Below, piece by piece: positions 23,691-35,690 of a DNA stretch of 64,000 nt. The stretch is from assembly GCA_963921425.1 (NCBI GenBank), contig OY992840.1:5458501-5522500 (forward strand), in the 5' to 3' direction. The notes under the pieces are model-generated. The model had not been told where the DNA came from, did no database searches, and worked only from the letters and a program-made list of their open reading frames with translations. The number at the start of each line of letters is the position of its first letter. The first letter of the stretch is position 1. Source of the DNA: Dryas octopetala. Its lineage: Eukaryota; Streptophyta; Magnoliopsida; Rosales; Rosaceae. The position numbers and the translations under genes were made by a program.

Positions 23691-24024
23691 TGCAGACATA
23701 TTCTCTAGAGAAAATCCCTCCAAATATATATGTAAACCTTGTTTCAATCACCCTCCAAAGCCACGTGAAAAACACCTTTGTACCCACCAAATTCTTGTAT
23801 TTTAATCACTTGCCAAGGCCATGTAGCCAAAGCCTTTGCCCAGACCAAAGCCTTCGCCCAGCCAATTTTGTCCAATTGTTCCTTTCATGACCATCATATC
23901 TCCAAATTAATTCTGGGAGGGGTAAAAACAGGTATAAACATGACCCAATCTAAATTATCTAAAGCAATAATCAATCCAAAACTATAATTTAAATAGTTAG
24001 GCAGTCACTAATACAGTAATACCA

Positions 24025-24200
24025 AGGCATTCATTTTTATTTAGGAGGCTTTCAAGGAAAGCTCGCTTGTGCTTTGACTTTATTAGGCTATATAATCTCT
24101 AATATACAGAGACAAGTGAAATGATCCTGTCTGGGATTGGCTGCAGAAGCAACCACAACAGCGACTGCTTACTTACCAGCAAATTAGAGATCAAAGAAGT
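24025..24200 (+). promoter_or_regulatory. NLR distal-promoter copy without an adjacent NLR (copy 1)
   Basis: CATTCATTTT...GGCTTTCAAGGAAAGCTCGCTT then GTGCTTTGACTTTATT and AATCTCTAATATACAGAG...GCAGAAGCAACCAC(A/G)ACAGCG closely matches 35515-35690 upstream of the 36.3-kb NLR. A W-box (TTGACT, 24074-24079) is kept. The Copia element at 24429-35345 separates the two copies. Probably left from a tandem duplication. Confidence 0.75.
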
Positions 24201-24428
24201 GTAACTGTGTAAGTGAAGTTGTTGGAGTTTACATGATGACGATGTATAAAAAAAAATGCGTTGGAAAATAAAAATGTTTTTGTCACCACATGTGGAAAAA
24301 AAAATGTTTTTGTCACCACAGGTACATGACATGACCAAATGTTAACTACTATGCTATTCCCCTTGTCTCTAAAAAAATAAAATAGAAAAGAAGTCCCAAT
24401 AATTTGAAGGATCCATTTGAGTTGATGA

Positions 24429-24616
24429 TGTTGTAAAAGTATGTAGAAATCTAGGGTTTGTGAAAGAGAGGAGGCAGAGAGAATATGATCAGTCACTCTT
24501 ATTCATGTTATAAATATCCTTATATAGAAGTAGGGTTTACTAGGTTTTGTATATTTACTAGTATGCCCCTACAACTAATTACAGGGATAGCCACATATAA
24601 CAATATATTTACAACA
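24429..24616 (-). repeat. 3' LTR of the 24.4-35.3 kb Copia element
   Basis: 188 bp, TGTTGTAAA to TTTACAACA, nearly identical to 35158-35345. It is bordered inside by the polypurine tract at 24617-24629. Confidence 0.95.
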
Positions 24617-24629
24617 CTCCCCCTTGGAT

Positions 24630-27600
24630 CACTAGAACAGAAAAGGGCTTTTATAGCACTCAAAAAACGCTATAAAAACCCTTTTATAGCGTTATTGAAA
24701 ACGCTATGTCAGCCGACGTTATAATAGACCCAAGGTCTTTTATAGCATTTTTGGAACGCTATTAAAAAAAACCTTTCTATAGCATTTTTAAAATGCTATA
24801 AAAGATATATATAATAGCGTGATCGAAATGCTATAGAAATATATACCATAGCAATTTTAAAATGCTATTATTGTGGCTTTTAATAGCATATGTGTTGCTA
24901 GTGTTTAGAATACTATTATAGTTCTTTTTATACCTTTTCCATAGCATTTTTTCCATGTCATTTTTTTGTTGCTTTCAAGAGTAAATTATATAATGCTGTC
25001 AATAGTAAATGGTAAGACACATCTCATTAAATGACCTCAAAAGAATCAATTAAGTGTATTACATAAGGCTCAATAAGTACAATAATGTCTCATGTTTTCC
25101 CTATATAACAGTAATGCATATATTAGGCCCTATAGAAACAAACACAACTAAATCAATTTGCTACTTCCTATAAGCAAGCATCCAATTCCAATAGCTGAGT
25201 GTCCCTAAGCTGCCAAAAGAAAATACCAATTATAAGAAACTAATAAAACAAAATTACACTTATAAAAAATCAAAATGAGTACTTGAGCTAGCATACAAGA
25301 AGAACACCATAAGTCAAGTACTTGAGCTATTAAATCAAAACAAGTGCTTGAGCTAGCTAAATCAACACATGTTATATCAATTCACATATCCCTCCATATT
25401 AGCATATCTAGATATTGTGCAGGAAATCAAAACTAAACAAATGAACTGTGTTGGCCCATATCTACTTCATATTTAATTAACTATATAATAGAATATTTTT
25501 CCAATTTGGCCAAGCTTCAATTTCATACACAAGGTTCACCAACTGATAAATATATATATATATATATAACATATTTGGAAGACATTCAAATGACAAATGT
25601 ACTTTCTAAGGTAGATAAAACAACCCATTATTTTTTTCCCATAAAAAAAATGCATTGAAAAGTCAGATTCGACAAGGTAGCAGTCAAACAAGGCACAATA
25701 TATAGGTCACCCCAGGGTGCACCTCCATATCCACCCCAAGACATTATAGGACATATTATTAGAGTAAAGCTAGAGAATAATACAGTAAACATAAAACACA
25801 GCTACTCTTTGTTTTTCATTAATCCATCCAATTGTCATAATCTGTTAAGTAAAAAAATAAGTTTTAGAGTACAGGTATTTTTTACTTAATAATCATCACA
25901 GTATTTGGTAACTTAAATAAATACCTTAAAAACTTTGGTGAGTAGAAAGCATAAGACAGAGGAGAAGACCATGTGAAGTAGAGTCAATCCAAGAGGATAA
26001 GGAAAGTTTATTTCCTTGGACGACAAAACCCGCTGCATTCCAAAGTTCAAACAAAAACCTTATGTTATATATTCTTGTAAAACAACCTCTTACAAAATTG
26101 TATCTCCACTTACTCATATTAGACAACAATGTAAAAATAGGTACTAAGAAAATATTTGCCACATGCATATTGTAATAAAGGTTTAGAACATCTAAAATTA
26201 CTTTTATGTCTAATATAAAGAAGTATTACCCTACACCCAGCCATCAATGCTATTAAATGATTCAAATTAATTTGTCAGATAACAGCCTGCCATGAGATCC
26301 ATATACATAGATTTTCTGCCCACAGATTAATTATATCATATAATATATGCCCCTCAAATAATTAATTAAGTCTACCTAGCTTTGAAAAAGGTATGCTCAA
26401 CTCCAAGTCTGCATGTAGACAGCGACAGAGACACTTATATACAGAACTATATAACATATTACATATGAGAGAATAATATATGCAATAACTCTTCCTCAGA
26501 CATATGAGAGAATTAATGATTGTTCATTTGTTAAACACTTAAACATGTTTATTTACTTGTTTCTGCTCAAGTTAAAATGTTAATGAAAAAAGCTTGGTAA
26601 GGCTAGCTATATATATATATATAATAACACTAGCTAACTACTTGAGCTGTGTCTTAATTTGTGGGACTTGAGACCCACTAGTAGCAGAGAGGGGACCTTT
26701 GAAACCCATGAAGATTGAAGATCGACTTAATTAATTAGCACAAAAAAGAAAAAATTAATTAATTAACAAAGATTTTCAACCAAAGATTAAGGAAATGGAA
26801 TCAATAAATATAAGTAGAACGTACTTTCAATATATATGCATGCAAATTGCAATGTGATAATGAATGAATGTATACCTGGGAGGACCAAGGCTCACATCTC
26901 TTGAGGTCAACCTCTGCAATGTGGAGTTGAAGGACGATAAACAAAGAATGCCATTGCTGCTTTGTCCCTCTCACACTTAAATAAGCATGTCTGCAAAATA
27001 GGAATGGAGAAGAAAAAAAAGGAAGAAAATAAAACGAAACAAAACAAAGCCAACCAATATAGGAAGCAGAACCTGGAAATCACAGATAGAATTAAGAAAA
27101 CTGAACAATTCGAAGTTTAAGTGGAAACCCAGATCAAATTGACACTCCTATAAGCACCATTGCAATCACTAATTCTTAAACAGATTAGCTCTTTGTGATG
27201 CAGAAAAAAATTTCATTAAATGTACAATTGTTTTCCATTATTCCATAAGCTTATACTAATAACAAAGGTAGAAATGAAGCCAGTTCATTCCCAAAATTCC
27301 ACTGATAAAAATCTGTAAATCATTTTAGAATTAACGTACTCATTTAAGTTTTGAGGCTTTAACACGCAACACACAGGGGCACAACTTCTTTTTAATGGGT
27401 TTATCAAATTCACATTATAAATAAAACCCAACAATTAGAAATTCAAAAGAAACACAAACGACTCTTTACTCCGGCCAACAATCAAAGTCATACACATGAA
27501 AAATCAAATGTTCATGAAGGGTAAGCAACATAAGTATATGATACCCTTTTCTACAAGCTTATGTCCCAACTGCATTTTCAGAAAATAAAAGTCCAAGAAT

Positions 27601-28557
27601 CAATCGTTTGCTAGTTAAACCTAACAAGTACATCACTAGGTATAAACTTTCATAAATTGAAAACAAATGGCAGACTGAGATGTGCAGGTTTCATACTTTG
27701 GTTTCAAACTCAAGCTAAAAACACCAACATTTAAATTTCAAAATCACAAACCATGTACGAGTTCATAAATTTCTAATCTAAATATAATGTCAAAAACACA
27801 AGTCTGAATTCTGAACCTTACAATCTAGTGAGTTTGAATCCCTCACTCGAGATACCCAAAATCACAACTCTGAAAAACCCAAAGCTAATCCACCAGGATT
27901 GTACTGCTGGAACAATTTGTGAAAGTCTGCAAAAATTATAAATAAATAAAAAAAGAGTAAACCCATGAGGAGGAAATTGAAAGAGACCCACATCCACATA
28001 TGAACGCATATAGATTTATAGAAGAAGAAAGAGACAAACCAATGTCAATTAGATGAAAGAGACCCACATCCCTGAAGTCACTGAAAACTTCTTCCCTAAC
28101 CCAAAACTGAAATACATAGAGAAATTAATTAGAGGCATAGAGAAATTGATTGATCAAAAATCCCTAACCCTAACCCAAAATTGAAATACCCATGAAAGAG
28201 AAATAGGGAGGAGGAAGAGGAAGAGGATAGGCAAGACAAATAGAAGAAGTAAATATGCTTACCCATGGCTGAAGGAGAAGGAGAGTAAAACCATCGTGTG
28301 TCATACTGGAGAAATCGTCACTTTCTCAAAGAAGGAGAGTAAAACGAAGAGAGGGAATTCACTTTCCTTTACTTTCCTCAGCCCGAGCCTTTACTTTCCT
28401 TTGCCGCTCGTGTATAATTTAGATGGGCTTGTTATAATAGATGGGCTTGTTTCTGTAGCGTTTTTTTTCAAATGATGCTATTATTATATTGTATATAATA
28501 GCACAATTGAAAAAATGCTATAATTAAATGCTATCATAGCCCTCTTTTGTTGTAGTG
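24630..28557. mobile_element. CACTA (En/Spm) transposon, non-autonomous, 3928 bp
   Basis: The left end CACTAGAACAGAAAAGGGCT and right end ...AGCCCTCTTTTGTTGTAGTG form the CACTA-type terminal inverted repeat. The flanking GAT at 24627-24629 and 28558-28560 is the expected 3-bp target duplication. Both ends carry many subterminal copies of TATAGC / GCTATA (about 24650-24900 and 28430-28550), as is usual for transposase binding in this superfamily. No transposase-like frame is visible inside, so movement needs a partner. It landed 13 bp from the Copia 3' LTR, in the polypurine region, so it is younger than that Copia element. Confidence 0.93.
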
Positions 28558-28560
28558 GAT

Positions 28561-29050
28561 ATTCCATGTCATTAGTGTTGTCTCTGCTATGCGCTTCTAA
28601 GTTGCCTCGTTAAAACCTTGCCAAGTAATAAAAACCCTGTGGGAACAAAAACAACCCTGGTCGAAGGAAAAAGAGTGCAACGCGCGTGAGTGTGGAGTAG
28701 TCGCATCAGAACCTCGAAAGTAGGTGAAGTCATATCTTCTGGATCATAGGCAAATAGTATGTCAATGGGAGCGGGGTGCATTAGAGTTGCTACACCAAAA
28801 CCTTGCCCGGTAAACCCAATGGGAAAAACCCGTGGTCGAAGGGAAAAGATGAGCAAATGCATATGTATCAGATCAACACATCTTCAGGATGTAGTATGAG
28901 TAGGGTGACCATGCCAAGATGTGCCTCATTAAAACCTTGCCAGGTAACAAAACCCAGTGGGACAAAATAACCCTGGACGAAGGACAAAAGAGTACACGAT
29001 GGTCAAGCGAGTATGCTTCAGGATACTCCCCCTAATGTCGACTCCCCCTG
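28561..29050 (-). repeat. Tandem motifs in the Copia 3' internal region
   Basis: Three copies of AAAACCTTGCC(A/C)(A/G)GTAA...CCC(T/A)GTGGGA...CCCTGG(T/A)CGAAGGA occur near 28612, 28797 and 28932, spaced about 135-185 bp. On the element's strand they read TCCTTCG...CAAGGTTTT. The same motif recurs in the Copia remnant at 43.6 kb. Confidence 0.7.
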
Positions 29051-32000
29051 AAGACTACATACTAGGTAAATCAGCCAATCTACGCAACCCAATACCTCGA
29101 ACATGCATCAAGAACGTGGACTTTGGCAGTGACTTGGTAAAGAGGTCTGCATGGTTGTCTTGAGATCGGATCTGCTTGACTTCAATCATCTGATGCTCTT
29201 TTTGCTGTTGATCGAAGAAGAACTTCGGTACTATATGCTTGGTGTTGTCTCCTTTGATGAAATCTGTCTTCATCTGCTGGATGCAAGCGGCATTATCCTC
29301 ATAGATAATCGTTGGTTCATCAGTGATGGAATTCAGCCCACACGTAGTTCGAACATGCTTGGAAACTGCTCTTAGCCATATACATTCACGAACTGCTTTG
29401 TGAAGGGCTAGAATCTCAGCATGATTCGAAGAGGTAGCAACAAGGGTCTGTTTCGTAGACCTCCAAGATATTGTTGTATTCCCAATGGTAAAGACATAAC
29501 CAGTTTGAGAACGCGCCTTATGCGGGTCTGATAGATACCCTGCGTCAGCATATCCAAAAGGCGGGCATCATTCCGAGGATCGAGGGGGTTCGATCCATTC
29601 CTTGATGCGTAGTTAGGGATAAAATAAGCCCATATCCGTCGTACCTTTAAGGTGGCGGAAAATATCTTTTATGCCATTCCAGTGGCGGCGTGTTGGCGCA
29701 GAGCTATATCTAGCTAACAAGTTCACAGCGAATGAGATGTCTGGTCTAATACATTGAGCCAAGTACAATAATGCGCCTATTGTACTTAGATATGAGACTT
29801 CTGGTGCCAATATCTCTTCGTTATCATCTGCGGGACGAAACGGATCCTTCTTACGATCTAGACTACAGACGATCATGGGCGTGCTAGAAGGCTTCGCTTT
29901 ATCCTCATTAAAGCGCCTTAACATCTTCTGGATGTAATTCGATTGATGGACCAAAATTCCATCTGCACGGTGCTCGAGCTCCAGGCCGAGACAGAAGTTC
30001 GTTCTCCCAAGATCTTTCATCTCGAATTTCAACTTCAGGTGTTTAGCAGTTTCCTTGATCTCTTCAGGAGTACCAATTAGATTCATGTCATCGACATAAA
30101 CAACTACAATAGCAAAACCAGAACTTGTTCTTAATAAACACGCAAGGGCATAGAACATTATTCACATATCCCATCCCGATCAAATACTCACTTTAGACGG
30201 TTATACCACCTCCGTCCGGATTGTTTCAATCCATAAAGTGAACGCCTCAAACTAATGGAGAGCGTGTTCCGTGGTCTGGAACTATTTGCATCGGGTGTCT
30301 TAAGTCCTTCGGGAACTTTCATATATATCTCTGTATCAAGATCCCCATAGAGATAAGCAGTGACCACATCCATAAGCTGCATACTCAGTTTTTTCGGAAA
30401 CTACCAAACTGATAAGGTAGTGGAACGTTTATGACGTCCATTACGGGGGAATACTCTTCCTCGTAATCAATCCCAGGGCGTTGAGAAAATCCTTGCGCCA
30501 CTAGACGAGCCTTGTATCTCACAATCTCGTTTTTCTCATTACGCTTCCTTACAAATACCCATTTAAATTCTACAGGTTTAACATGGGGAAGGTGTAGGAA
30601 CGACAGGCCCAAACACCTTTCTCTTTGTCAAGAAATCTAATTCGACCTGGATTGCTTCTTTCCATTTTGGTCAGTTGTCTCGACGTTGACATTCATCAAC
30701 GGAGTGAGGTTCGATGTCATCGCTAGTTATGATTTCGGTAGCTACCGCGAATACAAATATATCATCGATGATAATCTCTTTTCGATTCCAGAGCTCACTT
30801 AAGCATGCATAATTTATAGAGATCTCTATGTTCTCGGGAGTGGGTTCTAACGTTGGAGCGTCCCCCAACGCCGTCTCTTCTGGGACGGACCTATAATCCA
30901 GAACTATTTCGTGAGATGGATTGATTGAGATCGCGATGTCAAGGGGACTCATTTGTGCCAAATGTATCCTCTTCTGGGGATAAGAGTCCATCGAACCTAG
31001 TGGTCAACCTCACTTCTGGGCAGGGACATATGACTGGTTAGCCACTATTGTTGTACCTCGTCCATCTGGAACGACACGTCCTCCTGGGACGACACGTCCT
31101 TCGGGGACGGATATCCTTGCAGGCACATTTGCAGCAGGTATATGTGATCTCGTCACTTTAGCTAGATCAGAGAATGCGTCTGGCATATTATGAGTTATAC
31201 TCTGTAGATCTAGAATTCTCCGCACTTCACTATCACATTGTGCGGTTCGGGGATCGAGATGAGACATAGTGGGGACATTCCACGTCAATTCACGTCGTTC
31301 TTCAGGAACGGTGACGTTCATATCTCCCCCTAACGGCGGGAAGACTGTCTCATCAAAGTGACAATCCGCAAATCTAGCGGTAAAGAGATCGCCTGTCAAG
31401 GGCTCTAAAAAGCGTATAATGGATGGGGATTCATAATCGACATATATGCCCATCGTTCGTTGAGGACCCATTTTGGTACGTTGTGGCGGCGCAACTGGCA
31501 CGTAAACTGCATACCCAAATACGCGTAAGTACGAAACGTCAGGTTCGTACCCAGTCACCAGCTGTAACGCGGAGTAAGGTTGGGTAGCAGTGAACCTCAA
31601 CCGGACCAACATGGCTGCATGCAAGATTGCATAGCCCCACGCAGAAATTGGAAGCTTGGTGCGCATAACCAAGGTTCGTGCGATCATTTGTAATCTTTTA
31701 ATGAACGCTTATGCGAGACCATTCTGGGTGTGAACATGGGGAACTCGATGTTCAACATTAATCCCAAGGGACATGCAATAATCATCGAAAGTTTTCGATG
31801 TAAACTCTCCGGCATTATCAAATCTTCTGGAATTTATAGGATAATCCGTGTGGTGAGCCTTCTAGGCGAGAAGTTTAGCAAAAGCAGCGTTTCTTGTGGA
31901 CAATAGTGTAACATGTGATCACTTTGTCGATGCATCAACCAAAACCATGAAATATTTAAATTGTCCGCATGGTGGTTGGATAAGTCCACAAATATTCCCT

Positions 32001-32838
32001 TGTATCATTTGCAGGAAAAAGGATGGAGTCTTTACTAGTCTTTGCATATGATGGTCTAGTATTCAACTTTCTGAGCGAGCAAGTTTGGCATAATGTGTCA
32101 CTAAACACAAGATCCTTATTAGTAAGGGGATGCCCGTGTGATGAATTGAGGATACGGCGCATCATACTTTGACCTGGGTATCCCAACCGGTCATGCCATA
32201 GAAAGAAACTGCTCGAATTGATTAACTTCTGGTTAACTATGTGATTGGCCTCAATCGATCTAATGGTGGTCATGTAAGACCGCTCGAGAGACATTTCGAT
32301 TTCTCCAATGTACGCTTCTTGCCATACAAATTGGAGGTTATGCAAAGATATTCCACTCCATTTTCCTCAGTGGTTTCAACGTGATAACCGTTGGCTCGAA
32401 TATCCTTATAACTCAACAACGTTCTTCTGGAACTTGGAGAATATAAGGCCTCATTAATGGTAATTCAGTACCATTGGACAACATAAAAATGGGCTTTGCC
32501 ATGGCCCTCTATCAGGTTGGATTGGCCTGATATGGTTGTCACAGAGGTATGAGTAAGCAATAAGTTTGAAAAATACTTCCGATCTTGAAGTATGGTGTGC
32601 GTAGTAGCACTGTCTGCCAGACAACAAACTTCCCCACTAAACATGCTTATTCATAAATTTAATTCAATAGATCACATGTATGAAAATAACTTAATTGAAT
32701 TAAATAATATTCGAGCATAACCAAATTTCCAAAACAAATAATCCAAATCATAAATCACCAAAATAATCTGAATAAGAAAAACATTATTCAGAAAATAAAT
32801 ACGGCACAAGCGCCGATCATATCCATGTCATCGAGTTT

Positions 32839-33864
32839 CTAGTCCTCGAAGTGTCCAGATTCAGTCTGGAAATCAGTGACCTCTAGGGTGGTATCCGTAG
32901 GAAATGATCCCTCAATGAGGTTGGTCTCTCGAGTTCCGCGACTGGCGTGATACTCATTTACAGCTTGCGCTGATGCACGGCAGGTGCGGGACCAGTGATC
33001 AGTTCCTCCACATCGGTAACAGAGATCATTCTGATTCTGATTCTGGTGGCGACGGGCCGGACCAGTGTTCCTCTCATTTCGAGTTCTTAGGGCCAAGGGA
33101 CCGTGGTTCCTACCATGTGGGCTATGGCCACGTTGGCCTCGGTCATACAGGTCATTCCTCTGAGAACCTTTCCTTCCATATCTCGGGCGGTCAGACTTTG
33201 TGCCCTTTCCATGACCTCGGTATCCTCTTTCGCGGTTTGAATCGCGATAAGCAACAGCGTTTGCTTCAGGCAATGGTGCTGCTTTAGTACCGACAGGTCG
33301 GGCTTGATCATTTCTCATTAATAAGTTGTTGTTCTTTTCAGCGAGCAACAGAGTGGTGATCAATGCCGAGAACTTGGTAAAATTCTTCTCCCTGTATTGT
33401 TGCTGCAGGACCAAACAGGAGGCAGGGAAGGTGGAGAAAGTCTTCTCCAATAGGTCAGCTTCGGTGAGCTCATCCCCACAAAATTTGAGGAGCGACCGAA
33501 TCCGGCAGATCTCCGAATTATACTTATTCACGGATTTGAAATCCTGGAAACAAATGTTCTGCCAATCATGTCTTGCTTCAGGCAAGAAAATGGTCTCTTG
33601 ATGGTCAAACCGCTCTTCCAGAGCAACCCAAAGAGCTCGTGGATCCTCTTCAGCGAGGTACTCAACTTGAAGTGCTTCCTCCATATGCTTCCTAATGAAG
33701 ATCATGGCACTTGCCTTAAGAGATTCTGCGACAACATTGTCTGCATTGATTGTCGATCTCATCTTCTTGGCAGTCAAATGAAGCTTAACATCTTGAGTCC
33801 ACTTTAGATAGTTTCTTCCGGAAACTTCCAAAGCGACAAAATCAAGCTTGTTGAGATTTGACAT
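32839..33864 (-). mobile_element. Copia gag region with zinc knuckle
   Basis: Encodes a UBN2-type gag (FVALEVSGRNYLKWTQDVKL near the N-terminus, WVALEERFDHQ, then an RG/basic-rich linker) and a CCHC knuckle CYRCGGTDHWSRTC near residue 285. Part of the fossil element at 24429-35345. Confidence 0.9.
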
Positions 33865-34245
33865 TCTTTGGTTGAAAGGAACAAATAATTATAATTAGTG
33901 CTTCGGGCAATAACATCGATAAGCAATAAATAAGAACTTCAAGTTCTATAACATGGTATAGACATGTAAAATCTACTGGTTTTATCATGTATGGTGAATT
34001 TATGAAGGAAACTTCAGGTTCCTTATACGGCATTATTGAAGCTACAGGTTCAATATTTATGTATGAACTACTGGTTCATTAATTACCTGCAATTTCTACA
34101 CATATATTCTAGTGCAAAAATTTAAGCAAGTAAAATATTCATATACCCAAGTAGAACAGAAAAATATCACAAAATTATTTGAATAAAAGTTTCTGACATT
34201 TAGAGTATATATATTAAATGGTTTGTATACTAACTATAAACCATC

Positions 34246-34312
34246 AGCAGCACAGTGGTTAAGGTGCACTCTTGGTACCCAAGAGGTCCTGGGTTCAAAC
34301 CCCAGGCATGAC
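34246..34312 (+). repeat. tRNA-derived SINE-like head
   Basis: AGCACAGTGGTTAAGGTG resembles a pol III A box and GGTTCAAACCC is a near-consensus B box, about 35 bp apart, ending CCCCAGGC. This is the usual layout of a tRNA-related SINE head. It is on the opposite strand to the Copia transcript and lies in the Copia leader. No tail or target duplication could be fixed, so whether it is a separate insertion or an inherited part of the family is unclear. Confidence 0.6.
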
Positions 34313-34364
34313 AAGAATTAACATCTCCTTTTTACAAAGTTTCAGGAGACTCGCCATGTGTCAA

Positions 34365-34812
34365 CGTGGGAGTGGCTGCCTGCGTGGCAGCAAGGTGGCT
34401 GCCTGCGTGGCAGCAAGGTGGCTGCCTGCGTGGCAGTGGGCCTGCTGGGCCGCTGCGAGGCTGCTGGGCTGCGCTGCTGGGCTGGGCCGCGCTGCACTGC
34501 TGGGCTGGGCTGCTCTGCTGGGCTGCGCTGCAGCAAGGCTGGAAGGCAGCGAGGGCTGGCAGCGCGAGGCTGCTGCATCGCAGCAAGGCTGCTGCTGCTG
34601 CTGGGAGGCGCTGGCAGCAAGGTGTTGCACGAGGAGGAGCTGCTGCTGGCAGCGAGGCAGCAAGGCTGCAGCGGGGCGAGGCGCACGAGGGGGGTTGCTG
34701 CTGCAGGCAGCGATGCGTGACTGCTGCTGGCAGCGCAAGGCAGCGAGGCTGCTGCTGGCAGCACAGGGCAGCGAAGCGCGAGGCAGCAAAGCTGCTGGCC
34801 GTGTGCGTGGGG
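34365..34812. repeat. GC-rich CTG/CAG-type degenerate repeat
   Basis: About 450 bp of strongly GC-rich sequence in an AT-rich window. It opens with three near-perfect copies of a 23-bp unit (GGTGGCTGCCTGCGTGGCAG with its spacer, 34374-34440) and continues as degenerate CTGCTGG / GGCAGCAAGG repeats. Long open frames exist in nearly all six frames, which is a composition effect and not evidence of a gene. Confidence 0.8.
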
Positions 34813-35007
34813 TGGTTTCCGATCACCAAAAAATTATTCCCTTTTTTTATTTTAATCATTCAATCCAAGAAGACATGTAAAATATGTAAACCCAAATAAA
34901 TCAATCACAAAAATTTAGGGTTCATGCTTCATGGAGGATTTTTCAATCAATCAAAGGTTTTAAAACATAAACATAAAATTGTTTTATAAAACCTACTTGG
35001 TTGAAGA

Positions 35008-35157
35008 ACAAATTGAAGGATGATCCTCTTTCGTTTATCGATCCACAATCCACAATCCAAAGAGCTTCTCGTGCTTGATTGATTGAAGAACGGATTGAAT
35101 GATGATCCTCTTTTGTTTGGCGATCCACAATCCAAAAAGCTTTTCGTGCTGATAACG
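35008..35157 (-). repeat. Leader duplication and primer binding site of the Copia element
   Basis: Two copies of GATGATCCTCTTT(C/T)GTTT...GATCCACAATCC...AA(A/G)AGCTT(C/T)TCGTGCT lie at about 35020-35080 and 35102-35150. Next to the LTR the minus strand reads CGTTATCAGCACGA, a common plant Copia primer-binding sequence. Confidence 0.7.
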
Positions 35158-35345
35158 TGTTGTAAAAGTATGTAGAAATCTAGGGTTTGTGGAAGAGAGG
35201 AGGCAGAGAGAATATGATCAGTCACTCTTATTCATGTTATAAATATCCTTATATAGAAGTAGGGTTTACTAGGTTTTGTATATTTACTAGTATGCCCCTA
35301 CAACTAATTACAGGGATAGCCACATATAACAATATATTTACAACA
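35158..35345 (-). repeat. 5' LTR of the 24.4-35.3 kb Copia element
   Basis: 188 bp, one difference from 24429-24616, followed outside by the GATGA target duplication. Confidence 0.95.
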
Positions 35346-35514
35346 GATGAATATATATCTCGAAATTTCAGCTTTTGCTATTCCATAAATTTTTGCCACA
35401 AACTTTCCCCAAAGGTTTCAAAGCAGTGAGGACTGGTCATTCTACTTGGGTTCATTTTTTATTTATTTTTATATATATTGAATTTTAATAAAAAGACTAG
35501 CTCCTAAAAAATAT

Positions 35515-35690
35515 AAGCCATACAATATGCATTCATTTTCATGAGATTTTCAAGGAAAACTAGTTTGTGCTTTGACTAAGACTAAATAATCTCTAATATA
35601 CAGAGTCAACGGATGAAATGATCCAGCAATTTCTGGGATCTATTGGATGCAGAAGCAACCACGACAGCGACTGCTTGCGATAGGGACACA
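35515..35690 (+). promoter_or_regulatory. Distal promoter block of the 36.3-kb NLR with W-box
   Basis: Matches 24025-24200 closely and 42761-43150 / 45045-45440 more loosely (CATTCATTTTCATGAGA, TTTCAAGGAAA, then GCTTTGAC). W-box TTGACT at 35572-35577. WRKY factors bind TTGAC(C/T) and often control defence genes; use here is inferred from conservation between copies. Confidence 0.65.

Larger units (their letters stand above)
24429..35345 (-). mobile_element. Young Copia LTR retroelement, broken, hosting a CACTA insertion
   Basis: The LTRs are 24429-24616 and 35158-35345, 188 bp each with a single difference; target duplication GATGA at 24424-24428 and 35346-35350. On the minus strand the order is 5' LTR (right), primer binding site (about 35140-35157), long leader, gag with CCHC knuckle (32839-33864), integrase (about 31000-32350), reverse transcriptase (about 29600-30600), RNase H (about 29050-29600), 3' repeats, polypurine tract AAGGGGGAG and 3' LTR. 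Without the CACTA insert the element is about 7.0 kb. One difference in 188 bp suggests insertion well under a million years ago at usual plant rates. The coding region is nonetheless broken in several places, so it was probably moved with proteins from a relative. Confidence 0.93.

Noticed and set aside
34246-34312. Functional tRNA gene
   Set aside because: A and B boxes are present, but no cloverleaf with matching acceptor stem can be drawn; it fits a SINE head better.
34272-34899. Long overlapping open frames on both strands (up to about 200 aa) in the GC-rich tract
   Set aside because: They are present in almost every frame, consist of Ala/Cys/Gln/Ser-rich repeats, and follow from the GC-rich, stop-poor composition; no domain or codon pattern.
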